Assembly: GCA_964630265.1 (NCBI GenBank)
Contig: CAZVRW010000034.1
Span: 1 to 32,427, forward strand
Length of the DNA stretch: 32,427 bases
From: CAZBWP01 sp964630265
Lineage (GTDB): Bacteria; Pseudomonadota; Alphaproteobacteria; Rhodospirillales; Defluviicoccaceae
Direction: 5' to 3'
The notes below the pieces were generated by a model that saw only the letters and a list, made by a program, of their open reading frames with translations, did not search any database and was not told the origin of the DNA. Position 1 is the stretch's first letter, and each line of letters begins with the position of its first letter. Positions 15,013 through 23,025 of this stretch are shown here, piece after piece. The position numbers were made by a program, and so were the translations under genes.

Positions 15013-16152
15013 GTGCTCTATCGCGAGGCCGGGCAATTCAAGACGTCCTATGCGGCCGATCAGGAAATCTTCCCGATCCTGCAGGACAAGTATTGGTTCG
15101 CGCTGCTGCTCCTCATCGCCTTCGTCGTCATTCCGATCTATGGCCACATGACCGGCGACCAGTATCTCCTGGGGCCGATCCTGACACAGTTCCTCGTCTT
15201 CGCGCTGGCGGCGATGGGACTGAACATTCTCACCGGTTACGCCGGGCAGCTGTCGCTCGGCACCGGCGGCTTCATGGCCGTCGGCGCCTACGCCTCCTAC
15301 AACTTCATGCTGCGCATTCCCGAACTGCCGCTGCCGGTGGGGCTGATCCTCGCCGGACTGGTGACCGCGGCGGTCGGCGTCCTGTTCGGCATCCCGAGCC
15401 TCAGGATCAAGGGCTTCTACTTGGCGGTGGCGACCCTGGCGGCCCAGTTCTTCCTGGTGTGGCTGTTCGACCACGTCGGCTGGTTCACCAATTATGACAC
15501 CGCCGGCGTCGCCACCGCGCCACCGCGCACCCTGTTCGGCGCGCTGGCCGAGGAGGGCGGCGCGCTCGCCTTCCTGGCGCCCGTCAATCCCCTGGTCTCC
15601 GGCGCCGACGCCCTGCCGGTCACCAAGTATCTGGTCGCGCTCTCGGTCGTCGCGCTGATGGCGCTCGCCGCCAAGAACCTGATCCGCTCATCCGCCGGCC
15701 GCTCGTGGATGGCGATCCGCGACATGGACATCGCGGCGGAGATCATCGGCATCCGGCCGTTGCACACCAAGCTTACCGCCTTCGCCGTCAGTTCCTTCTT
15801 CTGCGGCGTCGCAGGCGCGCTCTATGTGTTCACCTTCGTCGGCAGCGCCATTACCGAGGCGTTCGGGCTGGAGCGGTCGTTCCAGGTGCTGTTCATGATC
15901 ATCATCGGCGGTCTCGGCAGCATCCTCGGCTCGTTCCTCGGCGCCGCCTTCATCGTCCTGGTACCGGTGCTCCTCAACGTCCTGGCATCGTCGGCGTTCG
16001 GCGGCTCGCTCCCCGCGGACACCCTTTCTAACCTGGAGCTGATTGTCTTCGGTGGCGCCATCGTTTTCTTCCTGATCGTCGAGCCGCACGGGCTCGCCCG
16101 ACTCTGGCAGATTGCCAAGCGCAAGTTGCGCGTCTGGCCGTTCCCCTACTGA
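15013..16152 (+). CDS. Branched-chain-type ABC permease, LivM-like
   Basis: Second permease of the transporter, 379 residues. An N-terminal cytoplasmic stretch of about 30 residues is followed by LivM-type helices with the family block TGYAGQLSLGTGGFMAVGAY, the SLRIKGFYLAVATLAAQFF segment, AIRDMDIAAEIIGI (the coupling-helix region contacting the ATPase) and FMIIIGGLGSILGSFLGAA near the C-terminus. The start is taken as GTG 15013, four bases after the LivH stop with GAGG inside that stop region, so translation is likely coupled. The pair LivH/LivM forms the membrane channel of the complex. Confidence 0.92.
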   Translation: MLYREAGQFKTSYAADQEIFPILQDKYWFALLLLIAFVVIPIYGHMTGDQYLLGPILTQFLVFALAAMGLNILTGYAGQLSLGTGGFMAVGAYASYNFMLRIPELPLPVGLILAGLVTAAVGVLFGIPSLRIKGFYLAVATLAAQFFLVWLFDHVGWFTNYDTAGVATAPPRTLFGALAEEGGALAFLAPVNPLVSGADALPVTKYLVALSVVALMALAAKNLIRSSAGRSWMAIRDMDIAAEIIGIRPLHTKLTAFAVSSFFCGVAGALYVFTFVGSAITEAFGLERSFQVLFMIIIGGLGSILGSFLGAAFIVLVPVLLNVLASSAFGGSLPADTLSNLELIVFGGAIVFFLIVEPHGLARLWQIAKRKLRVWPFPY

Positions 16153-16167
16153 GGAGGCGACGGCGAA

Positions 16168-16196
16168 TTGTTGGATGGGGATCGAGAGAGTAGAAT
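16168..16196 (+). promoter_or_regulatory. Possible internal promoter ahead of the binding-protein gene
   Basis: TAGAAT (16191-16196) matches five of six -10 bases and is preceded after exactly 17 bases by TTGTTG, a weak -35. It lies in an unusually AT-rich 85-base spacer within the operon. Binding proteins are often needed in excess over permeases, which an internal promoter would provide. Confidence 0.4.
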
Positions 16197-16237
16197 TTCC
16201 GGTGATTGTTAAACAACCGAATGGGAGGACTATCCAA

Positions 16238-17581
16238 ATGAAGTTCGGCAAACAGCTCCTCATGGCGGCGACCCTCGCCGCCGTCGGCCTGACCAGCGCC
16301 CCCGGGCAGGTGGCGGCCGACGAACAGTTCATCGCCATGTTGGCCTATCGCACCGGCCCCTATGCGGCCGGGGGATCAGGCATCTACGGCGGCTTCGAAG
16401 ACTATCTCGCCATGCTGAATGAGCGCGACGGCGGCATCAACGGCGTCACGTTCACCTGGGAGGAATGCGAGACGGCGTACAGCCCCGACCGCGGCGTCGA
16501 ATGCTACGAACGCCTCAAAGGCAAAGGGGCCACCGGCGGCACCGTCATGCATCCCTTGAGCACCGGCATCACCTACCAGTTGCTCGACCGCGCCGCGGCC
16601 GACGAGATGCCGATCGCCACCATCGGCTATGGCCGCACCGACGCCTCCGATGGCCGGGTGTTCCCGTGGATTTTCCCGCTGATCACCAACTACTGGAGCC
16701 AGAACACGACGAAGATCAAGTTCATCGGCCAACAGGAAGGCGGGATGGAGAACCTGAAGGGCAAGAAGATCGCCCACGTCTATCATGAGTCCAGCTACGG
16801 CAAGGAGACCATTCCGATCCTCGAAAAGCAGGCGGAGCTATACGGCTTCGAGATCAAGCACTATCCGGTGCCGCATCCGGGGCTCGAACAGAAGGCGGTG
16901 TGGCTCGACCTGTCGCGACGGTATCGACCCGACTGGGTGATCTTGCGTGGCTGGGGGGTGATGAACCCGACCGCCATCAAGGAAGCCGCGCGCGTCGGCT
17001 TCCCGCGCGACAAGATGGTCGGTGTCTGGTGGAGTGGCGCCGAGGAGGACATGGTGCCCGCCGGCGACGCCGCCAAGGGATTCATTGCCGCCGGCTTTCA
17101 TCCGGGCGGCACCGACTTCCCGGTTATTCGGGACGTCCTCACGCACGTCCATGAAAAGGGCAAGGGCAATATCGACACCGACCGCGTCGGGTCGATCTAC
17201 TACAATCGCGGCATCATCCACGGCATCGTCACCGCCGAGGCGATCCGCACCGCCCAAGCGAAGTTCGGCGAGCGGCCGATCACCGGGGCGGAGATGCGCT
17301 GGGGCCTGGAGAACCTGGACATCACGCCGGAGCGGATCAAGGAGCTCGGCGCCGAGGGACTGATGCAACCACTCACCGTGTCGTGCGTCGATCACGAGGG
17401 CGGCGGCGCCGTCAAGTTCCAGCAGTGGGATGGCGAGAAGTGGGTCGTCATCACCGACTGGATCCAGGCGGATACGTCCATTGTCCGGCCGATGATCGAG
17501 GAGTCGGCGGCCAAGTACGCCGAGGAGAACAACATCGAGATCCGCACGGGGATGTCCCTCGGGTCCGATTGCGGCTCCTGA
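16238..17581 (+). CDS. Periplasmic substrate-binding protein of the Liv-type transporter
   Basis: Captures the substrate in the periplasm for the LivHM channel. The 447-residue precursor has a signal peptide (KFGKQLLMAATLAAVGLTSA, cleavage probably after QVAA|DEQ) and a type I periplasmic binding fold: FIAMLAYRTGPYAAGGSG at the start, GGINGVTFTWEECETAY, GATGGTVMHPLSTG in the ligand region, HVYHESSYGKETI, and an IIHGIVTAEAIRTA helix. Four cysteines remain in the mature protein, two close together (EECETA, VECYER) and two near the C-terminus (VSCVDH, SDCGS), compatible with disulfides. ATG 16238 has GGGAGGA upstream. Binding proteins of this group next to CoA ligases are thought to bind aromatic or other organic acids rather than amino acids; that is inference here. 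Confidence 0.92.
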   Translation: MKFGKQLLMAATLAAVGLTSAPGQVAADEQFIAMLAYRTGPYAAGGSGIYGGFEDYLAMLNERDGGINGVTFTWEECETAYSPDRGVECYERLKGKGATGGTVMHPLSTGITYQLLDRAAADEMPIATIGYGRTDASDGRVFPWIFPLITNYWSQNTTKIKFIGQQEGGMENLKGKKIAHVYHESSYGKETIPILEKQAELYGFEIKHYPVPHPGLEQKAVWLDLSRRYRPDWVILRGWGVMNPTAIKEAARVGFPRDKMVGVWWSGAEEDMVPAGDAAKGFIAAGFHPGGTDFPVIRDVLTHVHEKGKGNIDTDRVGSIYYNRGIIHGIVTAEAIRTAQAKFGERPITGAEMRWGLENLDITPERIKELGAEGLMQPLTVSCVDHEGGGAVKFQQWDGEKWVVITDWIQADTSIVRPMIEESAAKYAEENNIEIRTGMSLGSDCGS

Positions 17582-17608
17582 GCCAACCCGCCGCCGGAGC
17601 GCCCGACG

Positions 17609-18421
17609 ATGCCAGACGCCAACGGAGCGTTGCTCACCGTCAACAACATCGAGGTGATTTACGATCGGGTCATCCTGGTGTTGAAGGGCGTGTCGCTTGA
17701 GGTTCCCGAGGGGGGCGTGGTCGCCCTCCTCGGTGCCAACGGCGCCGGCAAGACGACGACCATCAAGGCCATCTCCAACCTGCTCGGCACCGAGCGGGGG
17801 GACGTGACCAAGGGGGCGATCCACTTCCAGGGGCAGCGCATCGACAAGCTCAACCCCTCGGAACTGGTCGGCCGCGGCGTCATCCAGGTGATGGAAGGCC
17901 GCCACGTCTTCGAGCATCTGACCGTGGAGGAGAACCTGCTCACCGGCGCCTACCTTCGGCGTGACGGCAGCGCCGCCATCCGCGCCGACATGGAGAAGGT
18001 CTATCATTACTTTCCGCGCCTCAAGGAACGGCGGTCGTCGCAGGCCGGCTACACCTCGGGCGGCGAGCAGCAGATGATCGCCATCGGCCGGGCGCTGATG
18101 GCGAAGCCGCGGATGATGCTGCTGGACGAGCCGTCCATGGGGCTGGCGCCGCAGCTGGTCGCCGAGATCTTCGACATCGTCGACACGTTGAACCGGCAGG
18201 AGGGCGTCAGTCTGCTGATCGCCGAGCAGAACGTCATGGTCGCGCTGAGGTACGCCAAATACGGCTACATCTTGGAGAACGGCCGCGTCGTGATGGACGG
18301 CGACGCCGAAAGTCTGCGTGAAAACGAGGACGTCAAGGAATTCTATCTCGGCCTCAGCACCAGTGGCCGCAAGAGCTTCCGCGACGTCAAACACTACCGC
18401 CGCCGCAAGCGCTGGCTGTAG
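17609..18421 (+). CDS. Branched-chain-type ABC transporter ATPase, LivF-like
   Basis: Second ATPase of the transporter, 270 residues, pairing with the LivG-like subunit. It has EVIYDRVILVLKGVS, Walker A GANGAGKTT, the LivF-typical GVIQVMEGRHVFEHLTVEEN, the signature YTSGGEQQMIAIGRALM, Walker B MMLLDEPSMGL and IAEQNVMVAL in the H-loop position (Gln in place of His, usual for LivF, which reads AEQN). A basic C-terminal tail (RKSFRDVKHYRRRKRW) extends beyond the usual end of about 240 residues. The gene follows the binding-protein gene by 27 bases. Confidence 0.93.
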   Translation: MPDANGALLTVNNIEVIYDRVILVLKGVSLEVPEGGVVALLGANGAGKTTTIKAISNLLGTERGDVTKGAIHFQGQRIDKLNPSELVGRGVIQVMEGRHVFEHLTVEENLLTGAYLRRDGSAAIRADMEKVYHYFPRLKERRSSQAGYTSGGEQQMIAIGRALMAKPRMMLLDEPSMGLAPQLVAEIFDIVDTLNRQEGVSLLIAEQNVMVALRYAKYGYILENGRVVMDGDAESLRENEDVKEFYLGLSTSGRKSFRDVKHYRRRKRWL

Positions 18422-18473
18422 CCGGCGCCGTGCTCCAACGACCGCGCGCGGCACCGCAAGATCGGGGGAAACC

Positions 18474-19703
18474 GTGGAGACCGAGCACTTCGAAGACCTG
18501 GAGATCCGCGACCCGGCGGCGCGAGAGCGGGCGCTGTTGGCGGCGTTGCCGGAGCAGATCGCCCATGCCCGCGACCACGCGCCCCACTATGCCCAGCTGC
18601 TCAAGGACATCGACCCGGGTGCCGTGACCACGCGGGCCGCCCTCGCGGCCTTGCCGGTGACCCGCAAGAGCGAGCTGATCGAGCGGCAACGCGCGGTACC
18701 GCCGTTCGGCGGGCTGGTGGCGACGCCGTCGGGCCAGCTTGCGCGCGTCTTCCAGTCGCCCGGGCCCATCTATGACGTGGAGGGACGCGGCCGCGATCCA
18801 TGGCGGACGGCGCGCGCCCTCCATGCCGCCGGCATCCGCGCCGGCGACCTGGTGCACAACGCCTTCGCCTACCACCTGACGCCGGCCGGTGCGATGGTGG
18901 AAAGCGGCGCCCAGGCGCTCGGCGCCGCCGTCTTCCCCGCCGGCACCGGCAACACCGAGTTGCAGGTGCGCGCCATCGCCGACCTCCGGCCGGCCGCCTA
19001 TACCGGCACGCCGTCGTTCCTGCGGGTGTTGCTGGAGAAGGGACGGGAGCTGGGGGCCGATCTCTCCGCTCTCCGGAAGGCCAGCGTCGCCGGCGAGGCG
19101 CTGCCCGCGAGCCTGCGCGCCGAGCTCCAGGCCGCCGGCGTCTTCGTGCTGCAATGGTATGCCACGGCCGATCTGGGACTGATCGCCTACGAAACCGCGG
19201 CGCTGGAGGGCCTCGTCGTCGACGAAGGCGTGATCGTCGAGATCGTCCGCCCCGGCACCGGCGATCCCGTGCCCGAGGGCGAGGTCGGCGAGGTGGTTGT
19301 CACCAGCTTCAATCGCGACTATCCCTTGCTGCGGTTCGCCACCGGTGATCTGTCCGCGGTCCTGCCCGGTGTCAGCCCGTGCGGGCGCACCAACATGCGG
19401 ATCAAGGGCTGGATGGGCCGCGCCGACCAGACGACGAAGGTCAAGGGCATGTTCGTTCATCCGAGCCAGATCGCCGAGGTATCGCGCCGCCATCCCGAGA
19501 TCATTCGCGCCCGCCTGGTGGTCAGTCAGGAGGCCGGAGCGGACGTGATGCTGCTGCGCTGCGAGGCGACCGAGATCGATCCGACCGCCGTCGCCGAAAC
19601 GGTGCAGGCCGTCTGCAAGCTGAAGAGCCGCGTCGAGATCGCGGCGCCCGGCAGCCTGCCCAACGACGGTCGGGTGATCGAAGACGCCCGCCGTTACGAC
19701 TGA
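18474..19703 (+). CDS. PaaK-like adenylate-forming protein (phenylacetate-CoA ligase family)
   Basis: A 409-residue member of the phenylacetate-CoA ligase family, expected to adenylate an acid and possibly load CoA. Visible motifs are PVTRKSELIE, YTGTPSFLRVLLEK, WYATADLGLIAYE (the A5-like block), LRFATGDLSAV and GRADQTTKVKGMFVHPSQI (the A8/A10-like region with the lysine). The Ser/Thr/Gly-rich P-loop expected between residues 80 and 97 is not canonical (LVATPSGQLARVFQSPGP). The start is GTG 18474 with GGGGGA upstream. It closes the transport block that begins with an acyl-CoA synthetase. Relatives with the same altered loop occur in similar clusters as far as I recall, so it is probably a distinct subfamily and not a decayed gene. 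Confidence 0.87.
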   Translation: METEHFEDLEIRDPAARERALLAALPEQIAHARDHAPHYAQLLKDIDPGAVTTRAALAALPVTRKSELIERQRAVPPFGGLVATPSGQLARVFQSPGPIYDVEGRGRDPWRTARALHAAGIRAGDLVHNAFAYHLTPAGAMVESGAQALGAAVFPAGTGNTELQVRAIADLRPAAYTGTPSFLRVLLEKGRELGADLSALRKASVAGEALPASLRAELQAAGVFVLQWYATADLGLIAYETAALEGLVVDEGVIVEIVRPGTGDPVPEGEVGEVVVTSFNRDYPLLRFATGDLSAVLPGVSPCGRTNMRIKGWMGRADQTTKVKGMFVHPSQIAEVSRRHPEIIRARLVVSQEAGADVMLLRCEATEIDPTAVAETVQAVCKLKSRVEIAAPGSLPNDGRVIEDARRYD

Positions 19704-19732
19704 CGGCGCCGCGTCCCGAATGCCCCTGGTTG

Positions 19733-20389
19733 ATGGCTGAATTCGCCGCGTCGGAGTTGGCCTGCGTCCGCGGCGAGCGGCTGGTTTTCGCCGGGCTCGC
19801 CTGTCGCGTCACCGGTGGCGGCGCGCTGGTGTTGCGCGGCGCCAACGGCAGCGGCAAGTCCAGCCTGTTGCGGCTGATGGCCGGCCTCGCCCGGCCAGCC
19901 CATGGCCTGCTCTCATGGAACGGCGAGGACGTGCGCGACGACCCGGAGGCGCACCGGCGACGCGTCCACTACGTCGGCCACCTGGATGCCGTGAAGCCAG
20001 TGCTCACCGTGCACGAACAGCTCGCCGGTTGGGGCCGCCTCGCCGGTCTGTCGCGACGCCAGGCCGACACGGGCGCCGGCGACGCGCTGGCGCGCTTCGG
20101 CATCGACCATCTGGCCGACGTGCCCGGACGCTATCTCTCCGCCGGGCAGCGGCGACGGGTGGCGCTGGCCCGCGTCCTGGTGGCGCCCGCGTCGTTGTGG
20201 CTGCTGGACGAACCGCGCACCGCCCTCGACGCCGACGCCGTCGCCCGGCTCGACCGGGTGATGGAGGCGCATCGGGCGGCGGGGGGCATCATCGTCCTCT
20301 CGCTGCACGGCGGCGGCGATCCCATTGGCGCCACGTCCCTCGATCTCGGGGCGTTCGCCCCCGACGACGACGGCCTCGTGCCGTGCTGA
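19733..20389 (+). CDS. ccmA: Cytochrome c maturation haem exporter ATPase CcmA
   Basis: ATPase of the CcmABCD complex, which releases holo-CcmE for haem delivery to c-type cytochromes in the periplasm. The 218 residues match CcmA in length and show Walker A GANGSGKSS, the CcmA-typical VHYVGHLDAVKPVLTVHEQL, the signature LSAGQRRRVALARVL, and Walker B LWLLDEPRTALDADA. It starts 29 bases after the PaaK-like gene without a strong ribosome binding site and overlaps ccmB by 7 bases. The co-directional position behind the transport block may be accidental; function is unrelated. Confidence 0.92.
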   Translation: MAEFAASELACVRGERLVFAGLACRVTGGGALVLRGANGSGKSSLLRLMAGLARPAHGLLSWNGEDVRDDPEAHRRRVHYVGHLDAVKPVLTVHEQLAGWGRLAGLSRRQADTGAGDALARFGIDHLADVPGRYLSAGQRRRVALARVLVAPASLWLLDEPRTALDADAVARLDRVMEAHRAAGGIIVLSLHGGGDPIGATSLDLGAFAPDDDGLVPC

Positions 20390-21051
20390 ACGGCATCGCG
20401 GCGCTCATCCTCCGCGATTTGCGGTTGGCGCTCAGGCTCGGCATGGACAGCCTGATGGCCGTCGTGTTCTTCGTCCTCGCCGTCGTCCTCTTTCCGTTCG
20501 GCGTCGGGCCGGACCCGGCGATGCTGGCGCGCATCGCCGCCGGCGTCATCTGGGTCGCCGCCTTGCTCGCCTCGATGCTGTCTCTGGAGCGACTGTTCCA
20601 GATTGACTGGGAGGACGGCAGCCTGGAGGGGCTGGCGCTGCTGCCGATGCCGCTGGAGGCGGTCGTCGCCGCCAAGATCGCCGCCCACTGGCTGACCACG
20701 GCGCTGCCGCTGCTGGTCGCGGCGCCGGTGCTGGCGGTGCTGCTCGACCTGGAGGGTCGCGCGTTCGGCGCGCTGATCGGCGCGCTGGCGCTCGGCTCGC
20801 CCACCCTGAGCCTGATCGGCGCCGTCGGCGCCGCCCTGATCCTGGGGGCGCGGCGCGGCGGCGTGCTGCTCGCCCTGCTGGTGCTGCCGCTCTACATCCC
20901 GGTGCTGATCTTCGGCGTCGCAGCGGTGGATGCCGCGGCGGCGGGGCTGTCGGCCCTGCCCTACCTGATGATCCTCGCCGGGCTGTTCCTCGGCGCGCTG
21001 GTGCTGGCGCCATGGGCCGCGGCGGCGGCCCTGCGCCAGGCCCTGGAATGA
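20383..21051 (+). CDS. ccmB: Cytochrome c maturation haem exporter permease CcmB
   Basis: Membrane subunit partnering CcmA, 222 residues with six predicted hydrophobic segments. Recognisable CcmB blocks are ALILRDLRLALRLGMDSLMA, LFPFGVGPDP, IWVAALLASMLSLERLFQ, DWEDGSLEGLALLPMPLEAV and SLIGAVGAALILGARRGGVL followed by LPLYIPVLIFGVA. The start is GTG 20383 inside the ccmA stop region. The next gene is convergent (7 bases away), so the ccmC and ccmD genes that often follow are not here. Confidence 0.93.
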   Translation: MLNGIAALILRDLRLALRLGMDSLMAVVFFVLAVVLFPFGVGPDPAMLARIAAGVIWVAALLASMLSLERLFQIDWEDGSLEGLALLPMPLEAVVAAKIAAHWLTTALPLLVAAPVLAVLLDLEGRAFGALIGALALGSPTLSLIGAVGAALILGARRGGVLLALLVLPLYIPVLIFGVAAVDAAAAGLSALPYLMILAGLFLGALVLAPWAAAAALRQALE

Positions 21052-21058
21052 GCGGCGG

Positions 21059-23008
21059 TCAGCGTTTCTTTGTCGGCGCCGGCGGCACGGCCGCCGTCGC
21101 CCCGGCCGCTCCCGCCGGTGCGCTCTCTTCTGAAAGTCCGGCGCGGCTTTTGTGGGCGGGCGACCCACGCGGCGGGTAGTCGAGGACGTCCTCCAGCTCC
21201 CAGCGCAGGCCGGGATCGAATTCGGGGAACGGCAGGCGGCTGTGCTCGCGCCAATCCTCTACCGCTTTTTCGGCGGCATGCGCGCGTTCCTGATCCAAGC
21301 CCCCGTCCCGAGCGAGGTACAGGGTCTGCGACGGGAAGGCGAAGCCGGAGCCGGATGCGTTGACGATGTCTTCCATGCGCAGCAGGATATCCTCCTGGAT
21401 CGCGAGAAACTCGCCGTGGTCGCTGGTGCGCAGATAGGCGAAGATCTCGATGTCCTTGGAAAAGGCACCATAGCCAACGAAGCGGGCGCGTGCCGGTTCT
21501 GGCGTCACCATCGGGTGGCCGAGCAGCAGCTTGCGAAGCTCCGTCAAGACATACCGCATCTGGTCCGGCGTGGTCTCATAGCGGAGCTGTAGCGCAGTAT
21601 TCAGCAAGCGTATGTCGCGAGCCTGAAAGTTGTCCAACTGCATCTGCGCAAACTCGGCGTTGGGCACGGTGACGATGGTGCGCTCCAACGAGCGGATGCG
21701 CGTCGACCGCAAACCGATCTGCTCCACCGTGCCGATCTGGTCACCGTAGCGGCAAAAGTCGCCGACCTGCACCGGCCGGTCGGCGAACAGCGTCAGGCCG
21801 CCAATGACGTTTTCCAAGGTCTGACGCACGGCGAAAGCGAGCGCCAAGCCACCGACGCCGATGCTGGCGACCAGCGGCGCGAGCGGGATGCCGACGGCTT
21901 CGGCCGCGGCGACAGCGAGCAGCCCCAGAAAGACGATACTGAGAAGCTTCAGCAGGATGCGCAGAAACGCCGTGGTGACCTGCGGTTGCTGCCCCGGCCC
22001 GCCATACCGGCGGCCGATGATTTCGCCCAGCCGGCCGGACACCGCGATGACGAACCAGGCGAGACTGGCCACCTCAACGAAATAGACCCCGTAGGACACG
22101 GCCCGAAGCGGCAACTCATACAAGCCGATGGCGTACTGCGCGGCGTTACGGGCGACTTCGGCAGCGACGACGATGGCGAGGAGGGCGACCGGCACGCCAA
22201 AGTTCAGCCATGGATTGCGCGCCCCGAACCGCCGGTCCCAGGCCGCGCCCAGGCGATGGAGCACCAGTGCCGCCCCGATGAAAACGAGGACCAGCAGTGC
22301 CAGACCGATCCACTGCCAGACGCCCTGACCGGCAACGACGGCCTTCGTCCAGTGCGGCCAGTCGTCGGTCAGGGTGCGCGGCAGCCAGGGGCCGGGGCTC
22401 CGGCGAAGCTCGTCATAAATGCCGACGAGGGCGCCCGACCGATAGGGCAGCACGCGCGCCAACTCATAGAGATGACGCAGTTGTGCGATCGTTTCCCGGG
22501 AGAACAACCACTCGCCGGCGCGCGGCCCCTCGTCGATCCTGACGATCTCAATCTTGGTATTCGGGATGGTCCAGCGGGTAAGCCCCGCCTCCTCGACATC
22601 GGCCCGGCCCGGAATCTCCTCGAACGGCGGCAGGTCGACGCGATCGAGAACCTCCCTCAACAGGACGACCCGAATGGCGATGGCGCCCCGTCGATCGAGG
22701 GTCGGAATGGCCTCGGTGTCGAGGGTGTCGCTGGCGCGAAGCATGGCCCGCGTGGAAGCCTCCAGCGGCCTGTCCGACCGCCACGCCTCGACCGCCTCCG
22801 CCGTGTTGCGCATGAAGCTCCGCAAGGTGTCCCGCGGGCTCGCAGTGTTGGCCGGCCTCAGGGGAAACGGATCGTCGAAACCGCCGATCCCGCCGGGCGA
22901 CTCGAACGCCTCGATCAAGTCGGACTGGGCATACGCCGGGGGGACGACGATGAAGACCAAGAGAAGCAGCAGCCAGGGGAACAGGCGGCGCCTTCGATCA
23001 CGCGTCAT
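21059..23008 (-). CDS. MscS-like mechanosensitive channel family protein with large N-terminal periplasmic domain
   Basis: A 649-residue member of the MscS superfamily. A signal peptide (LFPWLLLLLVFIVVPPAYA|QSD, cleavage after residue 27) is followed by about 190 soluble residues of unknown fold containing SPRDTLRSFMRNTAEAVEAW, then four or five transmembrane helices (first QWIGLALLVLVFIGAALVLH) and the MscS pore and beta domain: GVGGLALAFAVRQTLENVIG, FADRPVQVGDFCRYG, GTVEQIGLRSTRIRSLER and VPNAEFAQMQLDNF. The C-terminus is charged and Ala/Pro-rich. ATG 23008 with AGGGAGG is preferred; a GTG at 23029 would overlap the upstream stop. It is transcribed with the TAXI binding-protein gene directly before it, which hints at ligand control or solute release rather than simple osmotic safety. 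Confidence 0.9.
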   Translation of the reverse strand: MTRDRRRRLFPWLLLLLVFIVVPPAYAQSDLIEAFESPGGIGGFDDPFPLRPANTASPRDTLRSFMRNTAEAVEAWRSDRPLEASTRAMLRASDTLDTEAIPTLDRRGAIAIRVVLLREVLDRVDLPPFEEIPGRADVEEAGLTRWTIPNTKIEIVRIDEGPRAGEWLFSRETIAQLRHLYELARVLPYRSGALVGIYDELRRSPGPWLPRTLTDDWPHWTKAVVAGQGVWQWIGLALLVLVFIGAALVLHRLGAAWDRRFGARNPWLNFGVPVALLAIVVAAEVARNAAQYAIGLYELPLRAVSYGVYFVEVASLAWFVIAVSGRLGEIIGRRYGGPGQQPQVTTAFLRILLKLLSIVFLGLLAVAAAEAVGIPLAPLVASIGVGGLALAFAVRQTLENVIGGLTLFADRPVQVGDFCRYGDQIGTVEQIGLRSTRIRSLERTIVTVPNAEFAQMQLDNFQARDIRLLNTALQLRYETTPDQMRYVLTELRKLLLGHPMVTPEPARARFVGYGAFSKDIEIFAYLRTSDHGEFLAIQEDILLRMEDIVNASGSGFAFPSQTLYLARDGGLDQERAHAAEKAVEDWREHSRLPFPEFDPGLRWELEDVLDYPPRGSPAHKSRAGLSEESAPAGAAGATAAVPPAPTKKR

Positions 23009-23025
23009 CCGTCCCGTCCTCCCTC

